Assembly: GCA_963833745.1 (NCBI GenBank)
Contig: CAWHZD010000006.1
Coordinates: 620,001 to 684,000 of the forward strand
Direction of reading: 5' to 3'
Origin: AP-15 sp963833745
GTDB taxonomy: Bacteria; Pseudomonadota; Alphaproteobacteria; ATCC43930; CGMCC-115725
DNA length: 64,000 nt
The notes beneath the pieces were generated by a model. It did not search any database and had not been told where the DNA came from. It saw nothing but the letters and a program-made list of their open reading frames with translations. Below, piece by piece: positions 35,867-44,368 of the stretch. A program made the translations under genes and the position numbers. Positions within the stretch are counted from its first letter, which is position 1. Every line of letters starts with the position of its first letter.

Positions 35867-36102
35867 ATGCCTACAAACCTGTCGATAAAAACGCGCCGGA
35901 CGACATTGTCGCTCGGCTGAAACGGCGCGCAGCCGACCACCATCGTTCACTCCAAGGAGAATTGCTGTCAATTTTGGAGGCGGCGGCGTATTCGTCCCGC
36001 CCGTTGACCCCGGCTGAGGTGCTGGTGGAGGTGAAGCGACTAGGCCTCCGCACTCCCTCTGAAGCAGCGGAAATCCTTAGAGCCGAACGTGATGGCCGTT
36101 AA
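35867..36102 (+). pseudogene. FitA-type RHH antitoxin with a poly-A frameshift
   Basis: From the ATG at 35867 the product would read MPTNLSIK then, with one extra A in the A5 run at 35887-35891, NAPDDIVARLKRRAADHHRS and on to the stop at 36102. That is a typical FitA/VapB ribbon-helix-helix antitoxin (78 residues). As written, the DNA-binding N-terminus is out of frame with the toxin-binding C-terminus. The overlap with the PIN gene downstream is 11 bp. The homopolymer makes a sequencing deletion likely. Confidence 0.7.
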
Positions 36103-36478
36103 GGTGGTGGATGCGTCCGCCTTAGCCGCGTTGCTTTTCGGTGAGCCGGAAGGCGAACATGTTGCCGTCCGACTGGCCGGAGAGCATCTTGTGGCCCCGC
36201 CCCTCATCGCGTTCGAACTTGCCAGTGTCTGTCTAAAGAAATTGTACCGGCACCCGCAACAGCGGGCGGCCTTGATGGCGGGGTTCGCGATGTTCGACCG
36301 CATTTCGGTAGAGAATGTCGAAATCGACCAGGCAAATGCGATTGAATTGGCGCAGACCCATGGACTCAGCAGCTACGAGGCGGCGTATTTGTGGTTGGCA
36401 CGAGCGTTGGCGGCCGAACTGGTGACGCTCGACAAGCGCTTGCAGAACGTAGCCGCGAGCCTGCCGCCGACGCTGTGA
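36092..36478 (+). CDS. vapC: VapC/FitB-type PIN-domain toxin
   Basis: 128-residue PIN domain. Acidic residues are seen in KVVDASALAALLF, AFELASVCL, LSSYEAAYLWLARAL (Glu in place of the usual Asp) and LVTLDKRLQ. Predicted RNase toxin; its antitoxin gene overlaps by 11 bp upstream. A GTG three bases earlier is an alternative start. Confidence 0.85.
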   Translation: MAVKVVDASALAALLFGEPEGEHVAVRLAGEHLVAPPLIAFELASVCLKKLYRHPQQRAALMAGFAMFDRISVENVEIDQANAIELAQTHGLSSYEAAYLWLARALAAELVTLDKRLQNVAASLPPTL

Positions 36479-36592
36479 CGCTGCCTCGGTCAAGGGTTCG
36501 CAACCGGCATCGCGCCGCAAGACGGGCGTGGTAACCGACGTTGACTGCGTGATCCCGACAGCGACCCACCTTTGCAACTCCGGAGAGACCCC

Positions 36593-37324
36593 ATGATCGA
36601 GAAAGAGGTCGTCGTCACCACGAAACACGGCGTAATGCCGACTTTTGCGGCCTGCCCCGACGCGCCGGGCGAGTATCCGGGGATCATCTTTTACATGGAT
36701 GCGCCAGGTATCCGCGAGGAATTGCGCAACATGGCGCGGCGGATCGCCAAACGCGGCTATTTCTGTCTGCTGCCCGACATGTACTATCGGCTCGGCACCT
36801 GCCACTTCGATATCCCGCGCCGCGACGACGGCATGTCGGCGGTGATCCGCGCCGCGATGAACCACCTGACCAACGCCCGCGTCGTCGACGACACCGCGGC
36901 GTTGCTCGCCTTTTTCGACGCCAGCGACAAAGCGAAGCCCGGACCGGTCGGCTGCGTCGGTCATTGCATGAGCGGCCAGTACATCACAACCGTCTCGGCG
37001 CATTTCCCGCACCGCGTGGCAGCGGCGGCCTCGCTCTACGGGGTCGGCATCATCACCGACAAGGAAGATTCGCCGCACCTGCTGCTCGACAAGATCAAGG
37101 GCGAACTCTACTACGCCTTTGCCGAAACCGATCAGAGCGTGCCGGAACACATCCCGGGCGACCTCAAGAAGGCGCTCAAAAAGGCCGACGTCAAATACGA
37201 GCTGAAGGTCTTCCCCGGCACCCATCACGGCTTCTGTTTTCCGGAGCGAGCAGTCTACGACACGCTTGCCGCCGAGGATACGTGGAACAAGATCTTCGCG
37301 ATGTGGGACCGCAATTTAAAATAG
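36593..37324 (+). CDS. Dienelactone hydrolase family protein
   Basis: 243-residue alpha/beta hydrolase. The nucleophile is a cysteine in GCVGHCMSGQY, as in true dienelactone hydrolases. The acid is in YYAFAETDQSVPEH and the histidine in FPGTHHGFCFPE. It would open enol-lactones in chloroaromatic or related ring-cleavage pathways, or hydrolyse an ester. ATG 36593 follows cggagag. It is convergent with the thioesterase gene across a hairpin at 37343. Confidence 0.88.
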   Translation: MIEKEVVVTTKHGVMPTFAACPDAPGEYPGIIFYMDAPGIREELRNMARRIAKRGYFCLLPDMYYRLGTCHFDIPRRDDGMSAVIRAAMNHLTNARVVDDTAALLAFFDASDKAKPGPVGCVGHCMSGQYITTVSAHFPHRVAAAASLYGVGIITDKEDSPHLLLDKIKGELYYAFAETDQSVPEHIPGDLKKALKKADVKYELKVFPGTHHGFCFPERAVYDTLAAEDTWNKIFAMWDRNLK

Positions 37325-37342
37325 TGTTTGTCATCACGGCAC

Positions 37343-37360
37343 GCCGGCGAGTTCGCCGGC
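37343..37360. terminator. Possible bidirectional terminator hairpin
   Basis: Perfect inverted repeat GCCGGCGA-GT-TCGCCGGC between two convergent genes (stops at 37324 and 37380). There is no T-run, so it may be a weak or Rho-assisted terminator. Confidence 0.45.
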
Positions 37361-37379
37361 ATGTCCATCGGCCGCTCCG

Positions 37380-38225
37380 TCAGGCAGCGGGGAGCAGCAG
37401 GCGGGAGGCGGCGGCGCGGATCTGTTGCGATACCGCCACGGGGCGGCGGGCGTCGAGGTCGAGCTGCACGCCAAACTGACCGAGGCGGGCGAACTCGGTC
37501 CCACTGCGCGGATCGGACATGCGGTGCAGAAGGCGGATCGACGAGCTGCCGAGATGGGTGATCCCGGTCTCGACCAGATACGGCTGGCCGAGATCGGGCG
37601 TCCCGCTGACCCGCAACGAAAGTTCGAAGGTTGAATAGCCGCGCCGCTCGTCTTTCATGTAGTCGGCGGTTATCCCGATTGCCGCCGAAATCTGGATCAC
37701 AGCATCGGTGAAGCGATGCACGATGGCGGCGAGCGAAAAGCGCCCAAATTCGTCGAAATCCGTCGGTTTCGTCTGGCCGCGTGCGGTCGGGATCGAGCCT
37801 GCGGTCGAAGCCGGCTCCGGACGTCGCTCGATCTCGGGCCCTTCCCAGACCGCCGTAAACTGGCCGACGGCTTTTCGCTCAGCATCCGATAACCGAACTG
37901 TTTCCCATACCTCCTCTATCCAGGTCACGGCTTGGAGACTCGATGAGCCGACAAAGCGATGCCCGAGACGCAATGCCGGATCGAGCGCAAGCGCTGCGCT
38001 TTCAATATGGAAGCTGGCGCCGGCGCGGAGCTCACGGATAAAGCGTAGATTGAAGTGCCGTGGAAAAACCCCGGTATTCAAATGGGCGGCAAGGCCGAGA
38101 CGATCGGCCAGAGCAGTCGATGCCTGATCGACACGGTCGAGGTAGTAGGCGATCGTAAAATGCTCGGTGACGTCGCATTCCCAAGGCGCCACCGAGCCGC
38201 GAAAGGTTTCGATCCAATTCGCCAC
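37380..38225 (-). CDS. Double-hotdog acyl-CoA thioesterase family protein
   Basis: 281 residues with two hotdog domains. The first runs about 5-130 with the catalytic-type segment PWECDVTEHFTIAYYLDRVDQ; the second runs about 150-265 with FGRFSLAAIVHRFTDAV and YSTFELSLRVSGTPDLG. It resembles 4-hydroxybenzoyl-CoA-type thioesterases that release acids from CoA. The length fits two fused hotdogs. Substrate unknown; the many acyl-CoA genes nearby fit the assignment. Confidence 0.8.
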   Translation of the reverse strand: MANWIETFRGSVAPWECDVTEHFTIAYYLDRVDQASTALADRLGLAAHLNTGVFPRHFNLRFIRELRAGASFHIESAALALDPALRLGHRFVGSSSLQAVTWIEEVWETVRLSDAERKAVGQFTAVWEGPEIERRPEPASTAGSIPTARGQTKPTDFDEFGRFSLAAIVHRFTDAVIQISAAIGITADYMKDERRGYSTFELSLRVSGTPDLGQPYLVETGITHLGSSSIRLLHRMSDPRSGTEFARLGQFGVQLDLDARRPVAVSQQIRAAASRLLLPAA

Positions 38226-38779
38226 GTCTGCTCCCCTCGATTCCGACAGCTCAGCTTTACTCCGGTCGGTCTGCGGCCTGCGCCGTCGGATCCGCCGCGG
38301 TCATGTCACCCGCCACTGCCAGCCGGGAAGCTGGCAGCTGTTGAGTAAATAATGTTCGGATGGAACAGCCATGCGCTTTGCTGCTTAGTACATTCGACAG
38401 TTTCGCATGGACGCTGGTTCAGCGTGTCCTTTTTTGTCAGCTCGATCGTTCCGTAATTCTCCAAATCCGAGTTGCTCCGCGAAGCTGTCGTCCCGACCGG
38501 CTTGCCACGCACCTGTTGGTCGACGCATGCGATGGATGATTTCGAGGTTCAGTTTCGCCAACCCGACATTGGGCTCAAGCCCGATTCCCGAAAACTGGGC
38601 CTGGGCCGGAAGCCGTGCGACAAGGACGGCGGAAAAACGACCGCTTTGAACCGCATCGAGATTACTGTTGTCTGTATTGAAGCGGGAGGGTGATCCGATC
38701 GCGAAAGCTGGCGCGACGCTTTGATCAAGGTCAACAAAAACCCCAAACCATGGGTCGCATCCCGCTGAAAGGGCGCGCG
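38226..38779. other. Intergenic region with one hairpin and no supported gene
   Basis: 554 bp between the divergent thioesterase and ornithine-cyclodeaminase-like genes. A perfect inverted repeat CTGCCAGC-CGGGAA-GCTGGCAG lies at 38316-38337. Short open frames (for example 38407-38649) show no conserved features and weak starts. Promoters for both sides must lie here. I see no RNA gene. Confidence 0.5.
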
Positions 38780-39680
38780 ATGGTCATGTATCTCGACGAC
38801 GACGCGATTCGCCCGTTGCTGACTTGGGATCGCCTGATCCCGACGATGGAGCGGGCTCTCGCTGCGTTTTCGCTCGGGCGGGTGGTGCAGCCGGTGCGCG
38901 AGATGCTGACGATCGAGGAGGGCCGCCGCTATCTGGGTGTGATGCCGGCGGCGGCCGAGGATGCAATGGGTGCCAAACTCGTGAGTTTTTATCCCGGCAA
39001 TGCCGCTACCGGCGTGCCGACGCATCATGCGATGATCCTGTTGTTCCGCACCGACAGCGGCGAGCCGCTGGCGGTTCTGGACGGCCGCCTGATCACCGAG
39101 ATGCGCACCGCCGCGGTCTCGGCGGCGGCGACCAAATATCTTGCTGCGCCCGACAGCCGCATCCTGGCTCTGCTCGGCAGCGGCGTGCAGGCCGAGGCGC
39201 ATCTGCGCGCACTGCGACAAGTGCGCAACTTCGCCGAGGTGCGGGTGTGGAGCCGCACGCTCGATCACGCCCGCCGCTTTGCCGAACGTCACGGCGTTCG
39301 GGCGACGGCGGCCAAAGATGCGGTGCACGGCGCCGATGTCGTCGTCACCGCCACGAGTGCGATCGAACCGATCCTAAACGGCGCCTGGCTCAAGCCGGGA
39401 GCGCATGTCAATGCAGTCGGCTCGCCACGGCCTACCTGGCGCGAATTGGACGATGCCGCGATGGCCAATGTGCTCGTCGTCGATTCTCGCGCGGCCGTCC
39501 TACGAGAGTTCGGGCGACGTAATCATGTCGAAGGCGGCGATCGATGCCGAGATCGGTGAAATCTTCGCTGGCACGGCCTCGGTTCCCGCTCAATCGACAA
39601 CCATCTTCAAATCCGTAGGGATCGCCGTCGAGGATGTTGCCGCGGCGAAGCTGGTCTACGACATTGCTCGGACGCGTTGA
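38780..39680 (+). pseudogene. Ornithine cyclodeaminase / mu-crystallin family protein, one frameshift
   Basis: About 300 residues when joined. The N-terminal dimerisation part includes RYLGVMPAAAEDAMGAKLVSF with the substrate Lys; the Rossmann core has LALLGSGVQAEAHLRALRQV. The frame breaks near 39508 after SRAAVLRE and resumes as SSGDVIMSKAAIDAEIGEIF and GIAVEDVAAAKLVYDIA, the standard C-terminus. Members are NAD(P)-dependent imine or amino acid dehydrogenases. The start at 38780 (MVMYLDDDAIRPLL) is preferred; 38750 and 38786 are alternatives. A single base separates it from an intact gene. Confidence 0.8.
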
Positions 39681-39701
39681 AGAGACACGAGGCGGAGAAA
39701 A

Positions 39702-40571
39702 GTGCAGCGATCGAATCTCAAGCGTAGCGCGCGACCGCAGCGCGCCGCTGCGACGGCGGTGCTCGGGGTCGTCCTGGGCTGCTGGGGTTGTGCGGCGAAG
39801 CCAAGCCCGCCGCCGGCGGCGACCGAAGGCGACGCCGACAACGATCCGGCCGAGCCGGTCAACCGCACGATCTTCAAGGCCAATTTAGCGGTGGATCACA
39901 CCGTCATGCGGCCGGTGGCGCAGGCTTATGCCGATCACGTCCCCGATGTGGTTCGGCAAGGGGTCCAAAATGTCGTCCAAAACCTCAAAGAGCCGGCAAC
40001 CGCGGTGAACGATCTGCTGCAAGGGAATGTCGGCAAAGCCTGGCAATCGGTACAGCGGCTCGCGGTAAACACAACCATCGGCGCCGCCGGGATGGTCGAT
40101 GTCGCCAAAAAATGGGGACTGCCGCCGCACAATGCCGATTTCGGCCAGACCTTGGCGGTCTGGGGTGTCAAAGAAGGGCCGTTTGTGGAACTGCCCTTGT
40201 TGGGCCCGTCAAATCCGCGCGATGCGATCGGGACCGTGGTCGACCTGGCGATGAACCCGTTGACCTTTGTCGGCGGTCCGCCCGCGACCTACGCCAGCAT
40301 CGCTGCCGGCGGCGCCGACGTCGTCGACACGCGTGCGCAGCATCTGAAGGATCTCGACGATCTGGAACGGAATTCGCTCGATTATTATGCCGAATTGCGC
40401 AGCGTCTACCGGCAGCACCGCGATGCGGAAATCGCCGCGGCAAAAGCGCCGGAGCAGGTCCGGCAGCCGTCGTCACCGCCCCAGTCGCAACCGGCCCAGT
40501 CGCAACCGCCCCCGTCGCAACCGCCCGCCGAGGGGCGAATCGACCTGACCTACCCCGACAACAAGCCCTGA
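39702..40571 (+). CDS. mlaA: MlaA/VacJ family outer-membrane lipoprotein
   Basis: 289-residue lipoprotein with a signal sequence and candidate lipobox cysteines at 27 and 30 (VVLGCWGC). The MlaA core is DPAEPVNRTIFKANLAVD, then VVQNLKEPATAVNDLLQG and FGQTLAVWGVKEGPFVELPLLGP. MlaA removes mislocalised phospholipid from the outer leaflet of the outer membrane. The tail is low complexity, made of SQPPPSQPP-like repeats. GTG start with ggcggagaaaa upstream. No MlaFEDCB genes are adjacent, but the window also has PqiABC. Confidence 0.9.
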   Translation: MQRSNLKRSARPQRAAATAVLGVVLGCWGCAAKPSPPPAATEGDADNDPAEPVNRTIFKANLAVDHTVMRPVAQAYADHVPDVVRQGVQNVVQNLKEPATAVNDLLQGNVGKAWQSVQRLAVNTTIGAAGMVDVAKKWGLPPHNADFGQTLAVWGVKEGPFVELPLLGPSNPRDAIGTVVDLAMNPLTFVGGPPATYASIAAGGADVVDTRAQHLKDLDDLERNSLDYYAELRSVYRQHRDAEIAAAKAPEQVRQPSSPPQSQPAQSQPPPSQPPAEGRIDLTYPDNKP

Positions 40572-40613
40572 ACTCCGCCCGTCCGGCTTTCCCGAGCGAG
40601 GCCGCAAAGCTCT

Positions 40614-40871
40614 CTAATCGGCCTGTGAACGCAAGGCGGAAAACGGGAAAAAGCCCCCCTGACGCGCGGCGCGTGCGCGACGCACCCGGTCGCGCGATTC
40701 TGCGTATTCCGCGAGCGCAGCCCGATCATGCGGTGCCACTGACGCCTGGGTCGGCAGGACACAGGCGGTCGGGCAGCGTGTGACGCCCCGGGTGCGAATG
40801 AATTCAGCAATCGCAGCGTCGCTGACCAGATCGAAAATCTGTCGCGGTACTGGCTTCTCGTGGATTGTCAC
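40614..40871 (-). CDS. Small conserved-looking hypothetical protein
   Basis: 85 residues. The middle reads EFIRTRGVTRCPTACVLPTQ, then ASVAPHDRAALAEYAESRD and a basic tail, a pattern that recalls small hypothetical proteins of alphaproteobacteria. No domain assigned. Convergent with mlaA (43-bp gap). No strong competing frame exists. Confidence 0.5.
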   Translation of the reverse strand: MTIHEKPVPRQIFDLVSDAAIAEFIRTRGVTRCPTACVLPTQASVAPHDRAALAEYAESRDRVRRARAARQGGFFPFSALRSQAD

Positions 40872-41114
40872 GTCCCGTCACCCTCAATTCGTCACCCGAA
40901 TCGGTGCGTGCGAGGGGTATCTAATGGGACAGCTCGGCGCCGCATATGACGGAGGTCACACAGGATTTCAGCAGGAATTAATGCTTTCAAACTGCGGCGC
41001 GCCCGCCGCAGGTGATTGGACGACATTCGGCGGTGTGACTGCTCTCAGAAGGCCAGTCTGAAAACTCGCTCAATTTCCCGGATTGTTCTTCGCAGGCCCG
41101 CCCAGGGAAGCCGG

Positions 41115-41798
41115 TCAATGCGCAGTGCTGCTCGCAGCCATCCCCGGTTGCTCAGGCTTGGCGCCGATGAACAGCTCCACCGCGCCGTTGTCGGGCATTG
41201 CCTCGCTCGGCGGCACCCGGCTTTGGTAAGGGATTCCGAACTTGGCCAGCGCGTCCAGCAGGATTTTCTCTGTGTCCGAGGTGCGTCCACCATTGTTATA
41301 AACGTTGATTCCCATCGCCCGGACATCACCAAAAATCGTCGTGGTCTCCGGCCCGTGCGCATCCCAATTGGCAGCCTTCAAGACATTGGCGATATCCGTC
41401 GCATAGCGATAGGCTTCGATGTCGTTGGGAGCACACGAGACCACGATTTTACGGCTGCCGAAAGGCCGCAGATAATCCGCCAGTTTGCTGGCCGTCTCTG
41501 CGCCGAGCGAGCGGGCACGGGTGCTTTCCTTTAGCCGTACAATTTCCTCTTGGAGAAATTTAACCTGCGCCGCCAGCTCTTTTGACTGGTCGTGCCTTAT
41601 GAGACGCGCGATTTGGTCGCTGGCGGACCGCGCCTGCCATACCGCCACCCCCAATGTCAGCGCACCGACGACCGCGATCACGCCCAGCCGGACTTGCTTC
41701 GCCGCTGAGGTCGCGGGTGCGGCCGCAGCGGCAAGAGCCAGCGCGCACAGGACGATTACGGTAAATCCCGGAAGCCACGGCAACAGCACGCCCGTCAC
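41115..41798 (-). CDS. Hypothetical membrane-anchored protein
   Basis: 227 residues. Two N-terminal hydrophobic helices (about 5-26 and 36-54) are followed by a coiled-coil stretch (SKELAAQVKFLQEEIVRLKE) and a globular domain with IVVSCAPNDIEAYRYATDIANVLK and VRAMGINVYNNGG. I do not recognise the family. The soluble part probably faces the cytoplasm or periplasm as a small alpha/beta domain. It lies 46 bp downstream of an MFS gene on the same strand. Confidence 0.7.
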   Translation of the reverse strand: MTGVLLPWLPGFTVIVLCALALAAAAAPATSAAKQVRLGVIAVVGALTLGVAVWQARSASDQIARLIRHDQSKELAAQVKFLQEEIVRLKESTRARSLGAETASKLADYLRPFGSRKIVVSCAPNDIEAYRYATDIANVLKAANWDAHGPETTTIFGDVRAMGINVYNNGGRTSDTEKILLDALAKFGIPYQSRVPPSEAMPDNGAVELFIGAKPEQPGMAASSTAH

Positions 41799-41844
41799 GA
41801 TGTTGACCTCTTTGCTACTGATATGGACGAAAGACTATGCGCCG

Positions 41845-43125
41845 CTACTCGGCGGCGAAGGCGGCATCCACCGGTTCGGGCTCGCGACCGCCGACCCCTA
41901 TGAACAAAACCATCACGGCCGCGCCCAGCAGCAACAGGCCGGCGAGCATGAACGCCTCGAGGTAGGTGCCGAAGGCGCCGCGCAAAACGCCGCCGAGATA
42001 GGCCGCCCCAGCCCCGCCGATCTGGTGGATCACGGTGATCCAGGCCACCATGATCCCGGTCCTCTCGGTGCCGACGACCCGGTTGAGCAGGCGCACCGTT
42101 GGCGGGACGCTGGCGATCCAATCGAGGCCATAGAAAACGGCGAATAGCGGCAGGCCGTAGATCGACAAGCCAAAGGCGAACGGCAGATACATCAGCGCCA
42201 AGCCGCGCAACCCGTAATACCAGGCGAGTAGCATCCGGTTGTCCCAGCGGTCGCTGAGCCAGCCCGACAACGTGCCGCCGAGAAAGCTGAATACTCCGGT
42301 CGCGGCGAGAAGGCCTGCGCCGGTGACCTCGCTGAGGCCGTGATCGACGCAAGCGGGGATCAAATGCGTGCCGATGAGCCCGTTCGTGGTGGCGCCGCAC
42401 ACAAAGTAACCGCCGGCAAGCAACCAGAAATCGCGTTTGCGCACGCCGGAACCGAGGGCATTAAAGGCCACTGCAAGCGGGTTTCGTACAGGCCCCGTCT
42501 GGACAATTGGTTCAACTTCGCCGCCATAGGGCGCCAAACCCAGATCGCGCGGTCGATCGCGCATCAAAAGCGCGACCAGCGGAATAAAGAGGACCACTGT
42601 CCCGGCGAGGACCAAGGACATCACACGCCATCCGAAATGGGTGACGAGCTCGGCAAGGTTCGGAAGGAAAACAAGTTGTCCGGCGGCGTTGGCGGCGGTC
42701 AGCATCCCGACCACCAGCCCCTGGCGGCGGCGAAACCAGCGCGCCGCGATATAGGCCGAGAGAAAGGCGCCGACGACGCCGGTAGATACGCCGACGACCA
42801 CGCCCCACAGCAGAACCAGCTGCCATGCCTGTCGCATTGCGGGCGACAACGCTACCGCCGCCGCGGTCAGCGCCAGCGCCAAGGTCATCGTCCGACGCAC
42901 GCCGAAGCGGTCCATCAGCGCGGCGGCGAATGGACCGACCAGACCGTAGAGCAAAAGATTGATGCCGATGGCGAACGAAATCGTCGCGCGCGACCAGTCG
43001 AATTCCTGTTCGAGTGGGATGATCAGCACTCCCGGCGCAGCCCGCACGCCAGCGGTCAGAAGTCCCACCACGAAAGTAACCGCTGCGACAATCCAGGCGT
43101 AATGCAGTCTCTTTGCCGACCGCAT
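41845..43125 (-). CDS. MFS transporter (OFA/monocarboxylate type)
   Basis: 426 residues with 12 helices. The N-terminal motif is HYAWIVAAVTFVVGLLTAGVRAAPGVLI, the loop 2-3 motif LMDRFGVRRTM and the central segment AARWFRRRQGLVVGMLTAANAAG are typical of monocarboxylate and oxalate/formate antiporter relatives. Likely moves an organic acid. It lies 129 bp downstream of ribBA, possibly the tail of that operon. Confidence 0.88.
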   Translation of the reverse strand: MRSAKRLHYAWIVAAVTFVVGLLTAGVRAAPGVLIIPLEQEFDWSRATISFAIGINLLLYGLVGPFAAALMDRFGVRRTMTLALALTAAAVALSPAMRQAWQLVLLWGVVVGVSTGVVGAFLSAYIAARWFRRRQGLVVGMLTAANAAGQLVFLPNLAELVTHFGWRVMSLVLAGTVVLFIPLVALLMRDRPRDLGLAPYGGEVEPIVQTGPVRNPLAVAFNALGSGVRKRDFWLLAGGYFVCGATTNGLIGTHLIPACVDHGLSEVTGAGLLAATGVFSFLGGTLSGWLSDRWDNRMLLAWYYGLRGLALMYLPFAFGLSIYGLPLFAVFYGLDWIASVPPTVRLLNRVVGTERTGIMVAWITVIHQIGGAGAAYLGGVLRGAFGTYLEAFMLAGLLLLGAAVMVLFIGVGGREPEPVDAAFAAE

Positions 43126-43254
43126 GATTGTTCCCTAGCGGACTAGAATCGCCCGCCGCCAGCGGAGCTGAACCAGCCCTTGGTGCGATGGCTGAGCCGG
43201 CGGACGGAGCGGGCGTACGAGGAGGATTTCGCGCGTCACACGGCCGCGTCTCAT

Positions 43255-44346
43255 CTACTCACCCTCCAGCGGCTCGGTGGCGACGATTTCGATGCCAAAG
43301 CCGGCGAGGCCGACATAGGTGCGCGACCGCGTCGCCAGCAATTGAATCGACGAGATCCGTAGGTCGCGCAGAATCTGCGCGCCGAGACCAACCTCGCGCC
43401 ACTGCACATTGCGCTCGCGTTCGGACGAGGTCGCCTCCTCACCAACCGTGGAGGTCGGCACACCCGAGGTGCCGTCGCGCAGATACACCAAGACCCCTTT
43501 GCCGGCAGCCTTGAAGCGCTCGAGGGCGGCATGGATCGGTTTGGCGCCGCTGAAGACGTCTTCGATAACGTTGGCGCGATGCAGCCGGGTCGGTAGACCG
43601 GTCCCGTCGCCGATATTGCCGTAGACGAAGGCGTAGTGATGCACCTTGTCGAACGGCGTCACATAGGCGTAGCCGGCAAGTTCGCCGATGTCGCTGGCGA
43701 CTTTGAATTCGGCGACGCGGGTTACCAGCTTTTCGCGGGCCTGGCGGTAGGCGATCAAATCGGCGACCGAAATGCGCCGCAGCACATGCTTTTTGGCGAA
43801 GGCGGTGACCTGCGGCCCGCGCATGACGGTACCGTCGTCGTTGACCAGTTCGCAGATCGCCGCCACCGGCTCGACGTCGGCGAGCCGGCAGAAATCGACC
43901 GCCGCCTCGGTATGACCCGAGCGCATCAGCACCCCGCCATCCTTGGCGATCAGCGGAAAGATATGGCCCGGCCGCACGAAATCGGAGCGGCCGGCGTTAT
44001 TGTTCGCCAGGTTCCGGATCGTCGCGGTGCGGTCGTCAGCCGAAATCCCGGTCGTCGTGCCGTGCCGGTAATCGACCGACACGGTAAAGGCGGTGCCGTG
44101 GATTGCGTCATTGTCGGCGACCATCGGCGCCAGGTGGAGGCGCCGCGCGATCTCGCCGGTCAACGGCGCGCAGACGATGCCGCAGGTGTGGCGGATGATG
44201 AACGCCAGTTTTTCCGGCGTCGCATGCACCGCTGCCAGAATCAAGTCGCCCTCGTTCTCGCGGTCGTCGTCGTCGGTGACGACTATGATCTGGCCGGCGG
44301 CGAACGCCTCGATCGCCTCGCGCACACGGGACTGGGGCAATTTCAT
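43255..44346 (-). CDS. ribBA: RibBA: DHBP synthase with a degenerate GTP cyclohydrolase II domain
   Basis: 363 residues. The DHBP synthase half (1-205) has the metal and substrate motif DDDDRENEGD and the family pattern SGHTEAAVDFCRLA; it makes 3,4-dihydroxy-2-butanone 4-phosphate for riboflavin. The second half aligns with GTP cyclohydrolase II but lacks the zinc-binding cysteine cluster and the CLTGD and RCDCG motifs, so it should not act on GTP. Similar inactive halves are known in alphaproteobacteria. ATG 44346 follows ggagagg. Upstream ATG at 44391 would overlap the phosphotransferase gene. Confidence 0.92.
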   Translation of the reverse strand: MKLPQSRVREAIEAFAAGQIIVVTDDDDRENEGDLILAAVHATPEKLAFIIRHTCGIVCAPLTGEIARRLHLAPMVADNDAIHGTAFTVSVDYRHGTTTGISADDRTATIRNLANNNAGRSDFVRPGHIFPLIAKDGGVLMRSGHTEAAVDFCRLADVEPVAAICELVNDDGTVMRGPQVTAFAKKHVLRRISVADLIAYRQAREKLVTRVAEFKVASDIGELAGYAYVTPFDKVHHYAFVYGNIGDGTGLPTRLHRANVIEDVFSGAKPIHAALERFKAAGKGVLVYLRDGTSGVPTSTVGEEATSSERERNVQWREVGLGAQILRDLRISSIQLLATRSRTYVGLAGFGIEIVATEPLEGE

Positions 44347-44368
44347 CCTCTCCGCAACCACCGCCCGG

